Below are positions 1 through 8,031 of a stretch of DNA of 17,853 bases, piece after piece. Under the pieces are notes generated by a model. It saw only the letters and a list, made by a program, of their open reading frames with translations, was not told the DNA's origin and searched no databases. Source of the stretch: Limnochordia bacterium (lineage in GTDB: Bacteria > Bacillota > Limnochordia > Darwinibacteriales > SLO01); the NCBI GenBank assembly GCA_007132635.1, contig SLOG01000253.1, positions 1 through 17,853 of the forward strand, written 5' to 3'. Both the position numbers and the translations under genes were made by a program. Each line of letters opens with the position of its first letter. Within the stretch, counting starts at the first letter, position 1.

Positions 1-439
1 GGCGGAAATACTCCGGTCCCATCGCCTGTGCTGGAAACACCTTAACTATGTCTGCGCCGGCTTCATAGGCCTGCTGGATTTCGGTTGGGGTCAGGCAGCC
101 CGGCATGACCAAGCGGTTGTACCGATTTCCCATGCGGATCACTTCCGGGTTGAGGTTAGGCGCTACCAAGAACTGGGCGCCTGCGAGCAGAGCGGCTCTG
201 GCTGTCTCTGGATCCAGAACCGTGCCGGCGCCAACGGCAGCTGCACGGTCGAAGCGGCGGTGGATTTCCTTGATAGCGCGCAGCGCGCCCGGCGTGTCCA
301 TTGTAACCTCCACGGCAGTAATGCCGCCCTGGAGAAGGGCTTCCACAAGAGGCACGACTTTGCCGATGTCAAAGCGGCGCAGGATAGCCACGATGCGGCT
401 TTCGCAGATTCTATCATAAACGGCGGTCTTTCCCTTCAC
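1..439 (-). CDS. eda: KDPG/KHG aldolase (2-keto-3-deoxy-6-phosphogluconate aldolase), C-terminus beyond window
   Basis: This protein is a class I aldolase that splits KDPG to pyruvate and glyceraldehyde-3-phosphate, or acts on a related 2-keto-3-deoxy acid. It is cytoplasmic. The 146 visible residues read as the family throughout: RIVAILR near 15-21, GGITAVEVT at 38-46 with catalytic Glu44, VGAGTVLD at 69-76, FLVAPNLNPEV at 90-100, PGCLTPTE at 113-120, and AGADIVKVFPAQ at 127-138 with the Schiff-base Lys133, which falls at the same number as in E. coli Eda. About two thirds of the usual ~210 residues are present; the rest lies off the left edge. The start is GTG 439, because an in-frame TGA lies two codons further upstream. 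A GGGAG lies 11 nt upstream, which is rather far. The gene is divergent from the PHP gene. The exact keto-acid (KDPG, KDPGal or hydroxy-oxoglutarate) cannot be told from sequence. Confidence 0.92.
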   Translation of the reverse strand, partial: MKGKTAVYDRICESRIVAILRRFDIGKVVPLVEALLQGGITAVEVTMDTPGALRAIKEIHRRFDRAAAVGAGTVLDPETARAALLAGAQFLVAPNLNPEVIRMGNRYNRLVMPGCLTPTEIQQAYEAGADIVKVFPAQAMGPEYFR

Positions 440-560
440 GATGCATCACTCTCCCGGGTTAACAACTTCGTTGACTGCGGCATGGTTTCCTTCTGGAAAG
501 GGAAGTCGTGCCTTGGCGCCGAAGAACGACGGCAGCGACTGTAATAGGAGGAATGAAAAC
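440..560. promoter_or_regulatory. Divergent intergenic region between aldolase and PHP operon
   Basis: This is the only upstream space for both divergent transcription units, so it should hold their promoters. A TTGACT hexamer sits at 471-476, but no convincing -10 lies 16-18 nt downstream on the plus strand. A short inverted repeat, TTTCC-TTCT-GGAAA at 486-499, and an imperfect one, GTTAAC-N6-GTTGAC around 459-476, could be operator halves. Neither is long enough to name a regulator. Confidence 0.3.
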
Positions 561-1460
561 TTGGCAGAATTCAGCGAACAATCCGGACTTCATTGGTTCA
601 AAGGTAACCTGCATAGCCACACGACGTTGTCAGACGGAACCTATTCCCCCGATGTGCTGGCGGGCATCTATAAGGACCATGACTACGATTTTTTGGCGCT
701 CACGGACCATCGGTTATTCGCACAGGCCCGGCAAGAGCAGTGTGAGGGCTTGCTCCTCCTTCCCGGTGTGGAGGTGGACATCAACGCGGACACGGGTGAT
801 TATTGCTATCATTTGCTAGGCTTTCCTAATCATGACCAAGCCTGGAATAATTTGCCTGAACGCTGGGAGCAGCCGGCCTGGCAGGGGATAGACTCGGTTC
901 AGACTGTGATAGACTCTCTGCGCGACCATGACTTGAGTGTGGTTCTCTGTCATCCTCTGTGGTCGAAAACAACGATAGAGCAGGTAACGCCGCTGGAAGG
1001 GTTTTTTGCTATGGAAGTCTACAACCATGGCTGTGTGATCGGCGAGGATAATGGAGTTGCGCTTGAGTATTGGGATGCTTTTCTTTCTGGAGGAAGGCGG
1101 ATCTGGGCCGTCGCAGTCGATGATGGGCATCATGAATATGACACCTGCGGAGGTTGGGTGATGGTGCAAGCCGCGGGCTGCACGGTCGAGAACATCATGG
1201 AGTCCCTTCGAGGCGGAAGCTTTTACTCCACGACAGGCCCAACCTTTTCGCAGTTCGAGCGGGACGGCCGCTGGGTTCTTGTGAATTCCAGCCCGGTGGA
1301 CCGCTATCAATTTGTGACGGAACAAGGTTGTTTCGTTCACAACTGCCCTTCTCCGACGACTCAGACTCGCTGGTCGATTCCCGACGGAACGAGTTTCGTG
1401 CGAGCCGAATGCTATGACGGCAGCGGAACAGCATGGACTAATCCCCTTTTTTTAGATTGA
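561..1460 (+). CDS. PHP-domain metal-dependent phosphoesterase-like protein (CehA/McbA-type)
   Basis: This is a 299-residue protein of the polymerase-and-histidinol-phosphatase (PHP) superfamily, cytoplasmic, expected to hydrolyse phosphomono- or phosphodiesters with bound metals. Metal-ligand motifs occur in order: FKGNLHSHTTLSDG with His18/His20, FLALTDH with Asp49/His50, PGVEVD with Glu71, VVLCHP with His131, and a terminal AVAVDDGH with Asp188/His190. The opening FKGNLHSHTTLSDG is typical of the CehA/McbA branch, whose members act on organophosphates and phosphodiesters; the native substrate is unknown. The start is TTG 561, eight nt after AGGAGG (547-552). An ATG at 553 lies closer to that site but in another frame that loses the PHP motifs. 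It is first in a run with the organophosphate-type transporter 45 nt downstream, which suggests that a phosphorylated compound is imported and then dephosphorylated. That link is an inference from neighbours. Confidence 0.86.
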   Translation: MAEFSEQSGLHWFKGNLHSHTTLSDGTYSPDVLAGIYKDHDYDFLALTDHRLFAQARQEQCEGLLLLPGVEVDINADTGDYCYHLLGFPNHDQAWNNLPERWEQPAWQGIDSVQTVIDSLRDHDLSVVLCHPLWSKTTIEQVTPLEGFFAMEVYNHGCVIGEDNGVALEYWDAFLSGGRRIWAVAVDDGHHEYDTCGGWVMVQAAGCTVENIMESLRGGSFYSTTGPTFSQFERDGRWVLVNSSPVDRYQFVTEQGCFVHNCPSPTTQTRWSIPDGTSFVRAECYDGSGTAWTNPLFLD

Positions 1461-1505
1461 TGAGTATCTGTTTTGTGAAGGACTCTCTAAGTGGAGGGTG
1501 GGCCG

Positions 1506-2738
1506 TTGCATGAGCAGACGTTTTACCGCAAGCAGAAGACGACATATTTGACTCTATGGTTTGCCTACACCCTTTTCTACTTTGGCCGGCTCAACTACGC
1601 CGTCGCGATGCCAGTGATGCGGGAATCCTTGGGTTGGACGACAGAGACATTGGGCTACATCAGCACAGCGTTCTTTTGGGTATATGCTGTGGGGCAGCTG
1701 GTTAACGGCTACTTGGGAGATCGAGTCAGCTGCCGCTGGTTCGTGTTTTTCGGCCTCACGGGGAGCGCCGCCGCCAATTTGCTGTTCGGCTTTGGGGCGG
1801 AGCCAGTGTTTCTGGTTATCATTTGGGGCTTGAACGGGTACTTTCAGTCGACTGGTTGGGGTCCTATCGTTCGTGTCGCGTCGTTGTGGGTTACTGGCGA
1901 TAAGTCTCGGCTGATTGCGCTCCTAGGCACCACGATTCCTGCAGGTTTTTTTCTGTCTTGGCTCGTTTCCCGGCAGCTCTTACTGGAGCTTCCAGGGCAG
2001 TGGCCAGTTCTATTCTGGCTGCCGGCAGGGGTCCTGGCAGTGTTTGGTATAGTCTGGGTCTGGTTGATCCGCGATTTCCCGCCTGGGGCAGATTCTAACC
2101 AGCAGGCTCCGGTGGTGCCGCGGCTTAAGGGAGGGAGTAGGCTGCTCCCTCTACGAAGCGGCTGGATCCTTATGCTGCTGGGCCTGGTCAGCGTGCTGCA
2201 GGGTATGGTCAAAGACGGGATAAACCTGTGGACGCCCACAATATTGGTGGAGAGCTATGGCGCTGCTGTCCCGGAGGCAGCTGCGTTCAGTCTGATGCTT
2301 CCTGTGTTGAGTTTCTTCGGGGTTCTCCTTGGCCGTCGCTTGGGTCAGCGGCTGGGTGGAGAAGAAACGAAGGTGATCGTGGTCCTTTACCTACTGACTG
2401 CCATTTTGGCCTTTGCCGGTCGGGCTGTGCTCCATGCGGACACGCTGTGGGCGGCAGCCGCTATACTAGGACTTTGCCAAGCCGGCATCTACGGGATCAA
2501 CGTGCAGTTGATGATGGGTATTCCCATGCGCTTTGCCGCTGAGGGCCAACCCTCGACATTGGCGGGGTTTTTGGACTTTGCTTCCTATGTGGGAGCCGGT
2601 CTGATGGGATTGAGCATCGGACCTCTCCGTAGTTTCATGACATGGGGCGATCTACTGGCTTTGGCGGGTGTTCTCTGTGTGGCGGGAGCCGGTTTGACGC
2701 TGCTGGTGCAGACAAGGAGTAAGGATGGGTCGGTATGA
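1506..2738 (+). CDS. MFS transporter, organophosphate:phosphate antiporter (UhpC/GlpT-like) branch
   Basis: This is an integral membrane carrier of about 410 residues with alternating hydrophobic segments consistent with 12 transmembrane helices. The first helices carry the signature of the organophosphate:Pi antiporter (OPA) group: YFGRLNYAVAMPVM, then a helix containing FFWVYAVGQL, followed by the motif-A loop GYLGDRVSCRW. OPA proteins exchange sugar phosphates or glycerol-3-phosphate for phosphate, but distant members move other anions, so the substrate is open. The start is uncertain. TTG 1506 follows GGAGG (1493-1497) by 8 nt and is preferred. GTG 1491, with AAGGA eight nt upstream, would add five residues. 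The stop overlaps the next start as ATGA (2735-2738), so the two genes are probably translationally coupled. Confidence 0.88.
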   Translation: MHEQTFYRKQKTTYLTLWFAYTLFYFGRLNYAVAMPVMRESLGWTTETLGYISTAFFWVYAVGQLVNGYLGDRVSCRWFVFFGLTGSAAANLLFGFGAEPVFLVIIWGLNGYFQSTGWGPIVRVASLWVTGDKSRLIALLGTTIPAGFFLSWLVSRQLLLELPGQWPVLFWLPAGVLAVFGIVWVWLIRDFPPGADSNQQAPVVPRLKGGSRLLPLRSGWILMLLGLVSVLQGMVKDGINLWTPTILVESYGAAVPEAAAFSLMLPVLSFFGVLLGRRLGQRLGGEETKVIVVLYLLTAILAFAGRAVLHADTLWAAAAILGLCQAGIYGINVQLMMGIPMRFAAEGQPSTLAGFLDFASYVGAGLMGLSIGPLRSFMTWGDLLALAGVLCVAGAGLTLLVQTRSKDGSV

Positions 2739-3979
2739 TACGTTTCAACTCATGGCTGCAGAAAGCTGCAGAAAGAGTCCAGACAAAGCTTATCGAACCA
2801 TTTTTGCAGATGCAGCGCGGGACCGTGATCGAGGCGCAGGTCAGCCGTGATCAGGAAGGGAATCCGCTGCTTCAATGGCGCGGCCAGCAGTTCACTGTTG
2901 ACACCCGGGCAGCCATCCCCGTGGGTCAGCCGGTTCGACTGGTCTATGAAGGGACTCGGGATGGCCAGGCTGTGTTGCGACTGTTAGAGCCTCCGGTTGG
3001 TGAGGTGTCGAATGAGTCGCTTCCGCTGTCGGACTCGCGAACTGTCGCGTCCCAGGACATGGCGCAGCTTCTGCGATCGTGGGGACTGCCGGCAGCGGCG
3101 AAAAGCGTTCAGCAGGTACGCTCGCTTTTTGCGGATAAGCAGGACCCTCCAGTCGCTGCTGATCTCCATCGGGTAGCGCTGCTTATGAAGAGCGGGATTC
3201 CTGTGAACCGTCCCGTCGCAGAGGCGTGGCAGTCTCTGTGGGAGGCTGCTGTCGCCGGCGATACGTTGTCTGCTGACGGGCCCGAGCTTGCCCGGCCAGT
3301 CGAGGGTATCTTACCAGGTGAAAATAACCTCGGCAGCCTGGCTGGCCTGTTGCGGGAGTTTGCGGGAGCTAACTTGGCAGAGCGATTGGTGCCCTTGATT
3401 GAGCTTCTGCAGCAGGCGGCAGCGCCGCAAATGGCTGGTGCGGAGACCTCTCCAGACACAGCCCGCTTTTTGGCGGCAGTACACGCTGCCGCGTCTGGAC
3501 AAGACCAGGATATCCAGCAGACTCTGCGCAAGGACACGGCGGAGGCGGTGCTGGACACTGTTGTGCAGCGGGCGATGGACAGGGCCGGCGTCACGGGAGT
3601 GTATGCCCATGTGCCGCTGGTTTTGGGAGAGACACCTTACCCATTGGCACTAGCTGTCTTTGCCGATAAGGATCAGGATTCGACGACAAAGGATGCAGCA
3701 CCGTTTACGGTGGTCCTGGACGTGCGGACGCAAAACCTGGGTTTGGTGCATGCAGCGATACAGAAGGAAGCGAAGCGGCTGCGCCTGTATTTTGGTGTCG
3801 ATGGAGAGACCGCAGAGTCTATAGTGCGCCAGAGCCTTCCAGAACTCGAAAACGAACTCCATCAGGATGGATGGCTGTGTGAGATGACTGTGCGGCAGCG
3901 AAATGGCCAGACAGTCACACAGCGCACCATAGTTCGCATAAGACAACAAGCTCCCCCTTCGGTTGATCTACGCGTGTAG
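2735..3979 (+). CDS. FliK-like (YlqG-type) hook-length-control-domain protein
   Basis: This is a 414-residue soluble protein. Residues ~25-85 form a beta-rich stretch (RGTVIEAQV...GQPVRLVYEG...AVLRLLEP). The middle, ~90-300, is Ala/Gln-rich and helical, with few conserved marks. Residues ~325-400 (PFTVVLDVRTQNLGLV, then LRLYFGVDGE, then LPELENELHQDGW) resemble the C-terminal domain of the flagellar hook-length control protein FliK. The following gene is an FlhB C-terminal homologue. The same order, FliK-like then FlhB-like, is known from Bacillus as YlqG-YlqH, which supports the assignment. In flagella FliK binds the C-terminal domain of FlhB to switch export substrate. What the free-standing pair does is not established. 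ATG 2735 has AAGGA (2721-2725) nine nt upstream and overlaps the transporter stop. The C-terminal match is by pattern only. Confidence 0.62.
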   Translation: MIRFNSWLQKAAERVQTKLIEPFLQMQRGTVIEAQVSRDQEGNPLLQWRGQQFTVDTRAAIPVGQPVRLVYEGTRDGQAVLRLLEPPVGEVSNESLPLSDSRTVASQDMAQLLRSWGLPAAAKSVQQVRSLFADKQDPPVAADLHRVALLMKSGIPVNRPVAEAWQSLWEAAVAGDTLSADGPELARPVEGILPGENNLGSLAGLLREFAGANLAERLVPLIELLQQAAAPQMAGAETSPDTARFLAAVHAAASGQDQDIQQTLRKDTAEAVLDTVVQRAMDRAGVTGVYAHVPLVLGETPYPLALAVFADKDQDSTTKDAAPFTVVLDVRTQNLGLVHAAIQKEAKRLRLYFGVDGETAESIVRQSLPELENELHQDGWLCEMTVRQRNGQTVTQRTIVRIRQQAPPSVDLRV

Positions 3980-4002
3980 GATTCTGGAAATGGGGTGGTA
4001 CT

Positions 4003-4278
4003 ATGGGTAAACGGCGAGTGTTCAAAGCAGCAGCGCTGCGCTATGAGCCGCATAAACAAGCAGCACCAGAGGTGACGGCAGCAGGCGCAGGGGCTACCGC
4101 CGAGGCTATCTTGGCGTTGGCGGAAGAACACGGCGTGCCAATGTTTCGCGACCCGCAGCTGGTGGAGCAGCTCCTAAATATTGACATTAACCGGGAAATC
4201 CCGGAAGAGCTTTACGAAGCGGCCGCTCGAGTGCTCGCTTTCGTGTATCAGTTGGATCAGCAGAGTTCACAGACTTAG
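4003..4278 (+). CDS. FlhB C-terminal-domain-like protein (YlqH/EscU-YscU family small protein)
   Basis: This is a 91-residue stand-alone homologue of the cytoplasmic domain of the flagellar/type III export switch protein FlhB. It starts where autocleaved FlhB does after NPTH: AAALRYEPHKQAAPEVTAAG, then the AEAILALAEEHGVPMFRDPQLVEQLL core, then the family-typical end EIPEELYEAAARVLAFVYQLD. The membrane part of FlhB and the NPTH cleavage motif itself are absent, as in Bacillus YlqH. Its neighbour upstream is the FliK-like protein, the natural partner of an FlhB C-terminal domain. ATG 4003 is used, with a purine-rich GGGGTGG (3992-3998) only 4 nt away. The TAG stop overlaps the AGGAGG that serves the mannosidase gene, so the pair sits physically inside the carbohydrate run. 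No other flagellar gene is in the window. Confidence 0.88.
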   Translation: MGKRRVFKAAALRYEPHKQAAPEVTAAGAGATAEAILALAEEHGVPMFRDPQLVEQLLNIDINREIPEELYEAAARVLAFVYQLDQQSSQT

Positions 4279-4291
4279 GAGGATGCCCGAA

Positions 4292-6775
4292 GTGAGAAAC
4301 GGCAGAATGCATCTGATTGGGCACGCGCATATCGATCCCGTGTGGCTCTGGCAGTGGCCAGAGGGACTGCAGGAGGTCAAGGCTACGTTTCGTTCCGCTT
4401 TGGATCGCCTGAGTGAGAATGATGACTTCTTGTTTGTTTCGAGTTCAGCAGCCTTCTACAAATGGATTGAAGACAACGAACCAACCATGTTTCGAGAGAT
4501 TCAGAAGCGAGTGGCGGAGGGCCGCTGGGAGTTGGTGGGCGGCTGGTGGGTGGAACCGGACTGCAACATCCCCTGCGGCGAGTCGTTCATTCGCCAAGCC
4601 CTGCAGGGGCAGAGCTACTTTCGGTCGCGCTTTGGCCGCGAGGCCTGTGTGGGTTTCAACCCGGACAGTTTCGGGCACAACGCCATGCTGCCGCAGATTC
4701 TTCAGAAAAGCGGAGTAGACTACTATGTCTTCATGCGGCCTGGGCCCCATGAGAAAGAACTGCCGGGCCATGTGTTCTGGTGGCAGGCTCCCGATGGAAG
4801 TCGGGTTCTGGCGTTTCAGATCTCCTTCTCTTATAACTCTTGGCGGCACGATATTGAGGACCACGTGCGGCGAACTGCTGGCGAACTCACCGACGCAGTA
4901 CCCGAGCTGATGTGCTTTTTCGGCGTTGGCAACCATGGCGGCGGCCCCACGCAAGAAAACCTGTTGAGCATTCGCCACCACCAGAAAGACCCGAGCCTGC
5001 CTGAACTCGTGTTCAGCACTCCGCAGCGCTATTTCGAAGCGATTGCGGATCTGCGTCTGGATCTTCCGCTGGTCGCCGATGACTTGCAGCACCATGCTCC
5101 GGGCTGCTATGCTGCCCATTCTGGAATCAAGGAGTGGAACCGCCGGGCCGAAGCAGCGCTACTGCAGGCTGAACGGTGGGCTGCAGCCGCCGAAACCCTT
5201 TTAGGACAGGCGTATCACAAAGGAATGGACCAAGCTTGGCAGAACGTTCTCTTTAACCAATTTCACGACATACTAGCAGGGACAAGCCTGCAGGAAGCGT
5301 ACGATGACGCTCGGCATATGTACGGAGAGGCCGTCTCCATCGCCCACCGGAACCTGCAGTATGCTGTGCAGTCCATATCTTGGAATATCGCGATCCCGGA
5401 AGCGCCAGACACGAAGCCCATCGTCGTGTTTAACCCGCACAGCTGGGATACTGTTCTCCCGGTAGAGTTGGAGATTGCTGATGGAACGGGTGCGGCAGCT
5501 GGCCACTGGATGTTGGTCCGCGAGGACGATGGTTCGACGGTGCCTGTGCAGCTCATCCAAGCGCATGCTACCACGAATCGTCGAGCGCGCATCAGTTTCC
5601 AAGCAGACCTCCCGGCCTTGGGTTTCGGTGTGTGGCGTCTGTGTCCCCAAGAAGCCCAAACCGAGCAGCCCGGAATGGCTGTGGGCGAGACGGTCATGGA
5701 GAACAGCAAGCTCCGGATCGAAGTGGATCCTCACACCGGCAGCCTGCAGCACCTGCTTCACAAAGCCAGCCAACTTGATGTCTTGGCCGGCCAGGGGATG
5801 CGTCCTGTGGTGATCGATGACCTCTCGGACACGTGGAGCCATGACGTACCGCGTTTTGACCAGGAGGTCGGGACATTCTCCCTGCGCTCTGTTCGCTGGC
5901 TGGAGGACGGCCCGGTTCAATCGGTTCTGCGAGTAGAAAGTACGTATGGGCGGTCCGTACTCGTGAGCGACTATGTGCTGTATGCCGACGCAGAATTTTT
6001 GGACGTTCGGGTCAGCGTTGACTGGCGTGAACAGTTTAAAATGCTGAAACTCCGCACCTCTCTGCAGGTTGCTGATCCTCAAGCCGTGGCGGAGATCCCT
6101 TTCGGCAGTATTGTGCGCTCGGCCAACGGTGATGAAGAACCGGGGCAAAGCTGGGTCGATGTCTCCGGCCGTCATGTGCTGGCAGGGACTGCGTGCGGCC
6201 TGACGGTGGCCAACAGCGGCCGCTATTCCTATGACGTTAACGGCAGCGATATGGGGCTGACGGTTCTGCGAAGCCCCATCTATGCTCACCATGATCCGAA
6301 AACTCCTGATCCGGAGGCAGCCTATACCTTTATAGACCAGGGCCTGCAGGAGGTAACCTATCGGCTGGTGCCTCATGTTGGCGCCATCTCTAAGTCCCAG
6401 GCCTTTCGGCGAGCCGCTGAGCTTAATCAGCCTGGCACGGCTCTGATTGAGACGTTCCATGATGGCGACTTGCCTGTGAGGAGTTCGTTCCTGCAGGTTA
6501 GTTCGGTTGCGGTCATTGTCACGGCAGTCAAAAAAGCCGCAGACAACGATGATATCATCGTGCGCGGCTTCGAGACAGAAGGAAGGGCTGTTACTGTTGA
6601 GTTTAGCCTGCCTCACTGTGACCGAGCTTGGACAGCAGAGTTTGCGCCCCACACTATCAAGACGTTTCGGGTGCCAGCTGGACGGGGTCAGCCGATCAGA
6701 GAAGTCAGTGCGATCGAACAGCCTATGGGAGATGGTACAGCTGCCGAGCATTACGGTAGAGGATGCTGTCAATGA
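4292..6775 (+). CDS. Alpha-mannosidase, glycoside hydrolase family 38
   Basis: This is an 827-residue retaining alpha-mannosidase that needs zinc and is probably cytoplasmic (no signal peptide). GH38 marks are complete: HLIGHAHIDPVWLWQ with zinc ligands His13 and Asp15, GFNPDSFGHN with the nucleophile Asp125, the YYVFMRPGPHE and VFWWQAPDGS substrate-site segments, and NVLFNQFHDILAGTS with zinc-ligand His325/Asp326. A helical linker and long beta-rich C-terminal domains to the end match the usual layout and size. GTG 4292 is chosen because AGGAGG (4277-4282) lies 9 nt before it. An in-frame ATG at 4283 directly abuts that site and is too close. Bacterial GH38 enzymes act on alpha-mannosides from N-glycans or on 2-O-mannosylglycerate (MngB); which applies here is not decided. 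The last 53 bp overlap the convergent amidohydrolase gene. Confidence 0.95.
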   Translation: MRNGRMHLIGHAHIDPVWLWQWPEGLQEVKATFRSALDRLSENDDFLFVSSSAAFYKWIEDNEPTMFREIQKRVAEGRWELVGGWWVEPDCNIPCGESFIRQALQGQSYFRSRFGREACVGFNPDSFGHNAMLPQILQKSGVDYYVFMRPGPHEKELPGHVFWWQAPDGSRVLAFQISFSYNSWRHDIEDHVRRTAGELTDAVPELMCFFGVGNHGGGPTQENLLSIRHHQKDPSLPELVFSTPQRYFEAIADLRLDLPLVADDLQHHAPGCYAAHSGIKEWNRRAEAALLQAERWAAAAETLLGQAYHKGMDQAWQNVLFNQFHDILAGTSLQEAYDDARHMYGEAVSIAHRNLQYAVQSISWNIAIPEAPDTKPIVVFNPHSWDTVLPVELEIADGTGAAAGHWMLVREDDGSTVPVQLIQAHATTNRRARISFQADLPALGFGVWRLCPQEAQTEQPGMAVGETVMENSKLRIEVDPHTGSLQHLLHKASQLDVLAGQGMRPVVIDDLSDTWSHDVPRFDQEVGTFSLRSVRWLEDGPVQSVLRVESTYGRSVLVSDYVLYADAEFLDVRVSVDWREQFKMLKLRTSLQVADPQAVAEIPFGSIVRSANGDEEPGQSWVDVSGRHVLAGTACGLTVANSGRYSYDVNGSDMGLTVLRSPIYAHHDPKTPDPEAAYTFIDQGLQEVTYRLVPHVGAISKSQAFRRAAELNQPGTALIETFHDGDLPVRSSFLQVSSVAVIVTAVKKAADNDDIIVRGFETEGRAVTVEFSLPHCDRAWTAEFAPHTIKTFRVPAGRGQPIREVSAIEQPMGDGTAAEHYGRGCCQ

Positions 6776-7922
6776 TGGATTTCGCGTCCCGTATCTTGAG
6801 GTAGCCGCTGGCGATCTTCTGGCTGAGAACGGAGGCCAAGACATGCTGCATGGCTAACAGGGCTCCGTAGCTTTCTTCAGCAGTCCACGTGTCGCAGCCC
6901 CAGCAGATCCTCTCGACGGTCGTTACCTCGAGCATTTCGTGAAGCATGCGCTCGGCCGCCGATGTAGAGATCAACGGCAGCCAGCAGAGGTCTGGATAGA
7001 CGTTGGGGTAGAGGTGCAGCAGCCCCAGCGTTTCATCCAACCAGGGATAGCCGCAGTGGAACAAAACGAAACGAGTGTCTGGATTCTTGGCGATCACTTC
7101 CTGCAGCTGCATCGGGTTTGTCTTCCGCAGCTGGCCGAGGCCCGTGTGGATCTGGAAGGGCAGGCCCAACTCAGCGGCGACTCTGCACTGCTGGAAGAAG
7201 ACATAGTCCTGAAAGGCCTTGATATCGCTGGGAGTGGGTTCGTGTCCGCCTGTACCAAATGCCTTCTGTGCTTTGTCTTTTGACACCTCACAGAAGTCGA
7301 GCCCGCGATCGTAGGCGAGAGCTGATTTCAAGGCGACGCAGCCGCTGTCTTTGGCTGCCTGGATAGTACCTCGCATAAACGCTGTATAGTCGTCGATGTC
7401 TGCAATGGACTGATTGTAGACCACCTGGGCATTGTGGCCGTTGTGGTCCACCGCTGTATGGTTAAACCCAAACATAAACATATTGACGCGAAACGTCGGC
7501 GAAAACAGATCGGGGTGTCCGTTGTCGGATCCCGGCTTCCAATAGGAGTCCTGGATGATGTGGCTGTAATGGCAGAGATTTCGCAGCACCTTTAGATGGA
7601 AGCCGCTCTCACTGTGCGCTTCAGCGATAGCCAGGGAAAAGGTATTCCAGTTGTCCGCGTCGAGGCGGTGATGGACATGGTATAACCGCTGCAGACTCCT
7701 TTCCAGCCAAACAAAGTAAGAGTTAAAACGCATGCGTTGGACGTACTGCGAAAGACTTTCGTGGTCGTCCTCGAAGCTGCCGCCGATCCAATGGACATAC
7801 GATGAGCGCAGCAGCCGGCTCAGGTTGAATTTGCCGAAAAACGCATCCTTTTGGTGATGCGCGTGGGTGTTGATGACTGGTTTCGTATGGCTGTATTCAA
7901 GAAGCTCAATAAAGGTTTCCAT
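6723..7922 (-). CDS. Amidohydrolase-superfamily protein (TIM-barrel metal-dependent hydrolase)
   Basis: This is a 399-residue cytoplasmic metal-dependent hydrolase or isomerase-like TIM barrel. Visible metal/catalytic marks are INTHAHH (His20/His22) at the first strand, a lysine in VALKSALAYDRG (~199), PFQIHTGLGQ with His259, VLFHCGYPWLDE with His289, and WGCDTW with Asp344. That order fits the amidohydrolase superfamily, in the neighbourhood of sugar-lactone hydrolases and uronate-isomerase-like proteins, but no closer identity can be claimed. A sugar lactone or acid substrate would suit the neighbouring keto-deoxy aldolase; this is inference. ATG 7922 has GGAGG about 7 nt upstream. The gene faces the mannosidase and overlaps its 3' end, and it diverges from the sialidase-like gene across ~110 bp. 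Confidence 0.82.
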   Translation of the reverse strand: METFIELLEYSHTKPVINTHAHHQKDAFFGKFNLSRLLRSSYVHWIGGSFEDDHESLSQYVQRMRFNSYFVWLERSLQRLYHVHHRLDADNWNTFSLAIAEAHSESGFHLKVLRNLCHYSHIIQDSYWKPGSDNGHPDLFSPTFRVNMFMFGFNHTAVDHNGHNAQVVYNQSIADIDDYTAFMRGTIQAAKDSGCVALKSALAYDRGLDFCEVSKDKAQKAFGTGGHEPTPSDIKAFQDYVFFQQCRVAAELGLPFQIHTGLGQLRKTNPMQLQEVIAKNPDTRFVLFHCGYPWLDETLGLLHLYPNVYPDLCWLPLISTSAAERMLHEMLEVTTVERICWGCDTWTAEESYGALLAMQHVLASVLSQKIASGYLKIRDAKSIIDSILYRNARQLYHLP

Positions 7923-8031
7923 GGCGCGCCTCCATGTGTAGTCTTACCATGTTGTTTCGGGATCCAGTAGGGGAATCCTCCTAACAGGGGTCATTCCTAG
8001 AAAGCTGCTTCATGTAGGGAGGATGAGTCTA
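7923..8031. promoter_or_regulatory. Divergent intergenic region, amidohydrolase / sialidase-like gene
   Basis: These 109 bp must supply the upstream signals of both flanking genes. I see no clean sigma-A promoter on either strand. An imperfect inverted repeat with GGAAT at 7973-7977 and ATTCC at about 7993-7997 is a weak operator candidate. GGGAGG at 8017-8022 is the ribosome binding site of the plus-strand gene. Confidence 0.3.

Noticed and set aside
163..417. 84-codon minus-strand frame and two plus-strand frames over the left end
   Set aside because: The adjacent minus-strand frame gives an unbroken KDPG aldolase with both catalytic residues; the others are shadows.
471..499. TTGACT at 471 as a -35 element for the PHP operon
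   Set aside because: No TATAAT-like hexamer lies 16-18 nt downstream, so it is kept only as a remark in the intergenic entry.
816..1340. 174-codon open frame on the minus strand
   Set aside because: It is antisense to the PHP gene, whose metal ligands are in the plus-strand frame.
5273..6844. 523-codon open frame on the minus strand
   Set aside because: It lies antisense to the GH38 mannosidase, whose family motifs run the whole length of the plus strand. Its protein is low in recognisable motifs and it has no good ribosome binding site.
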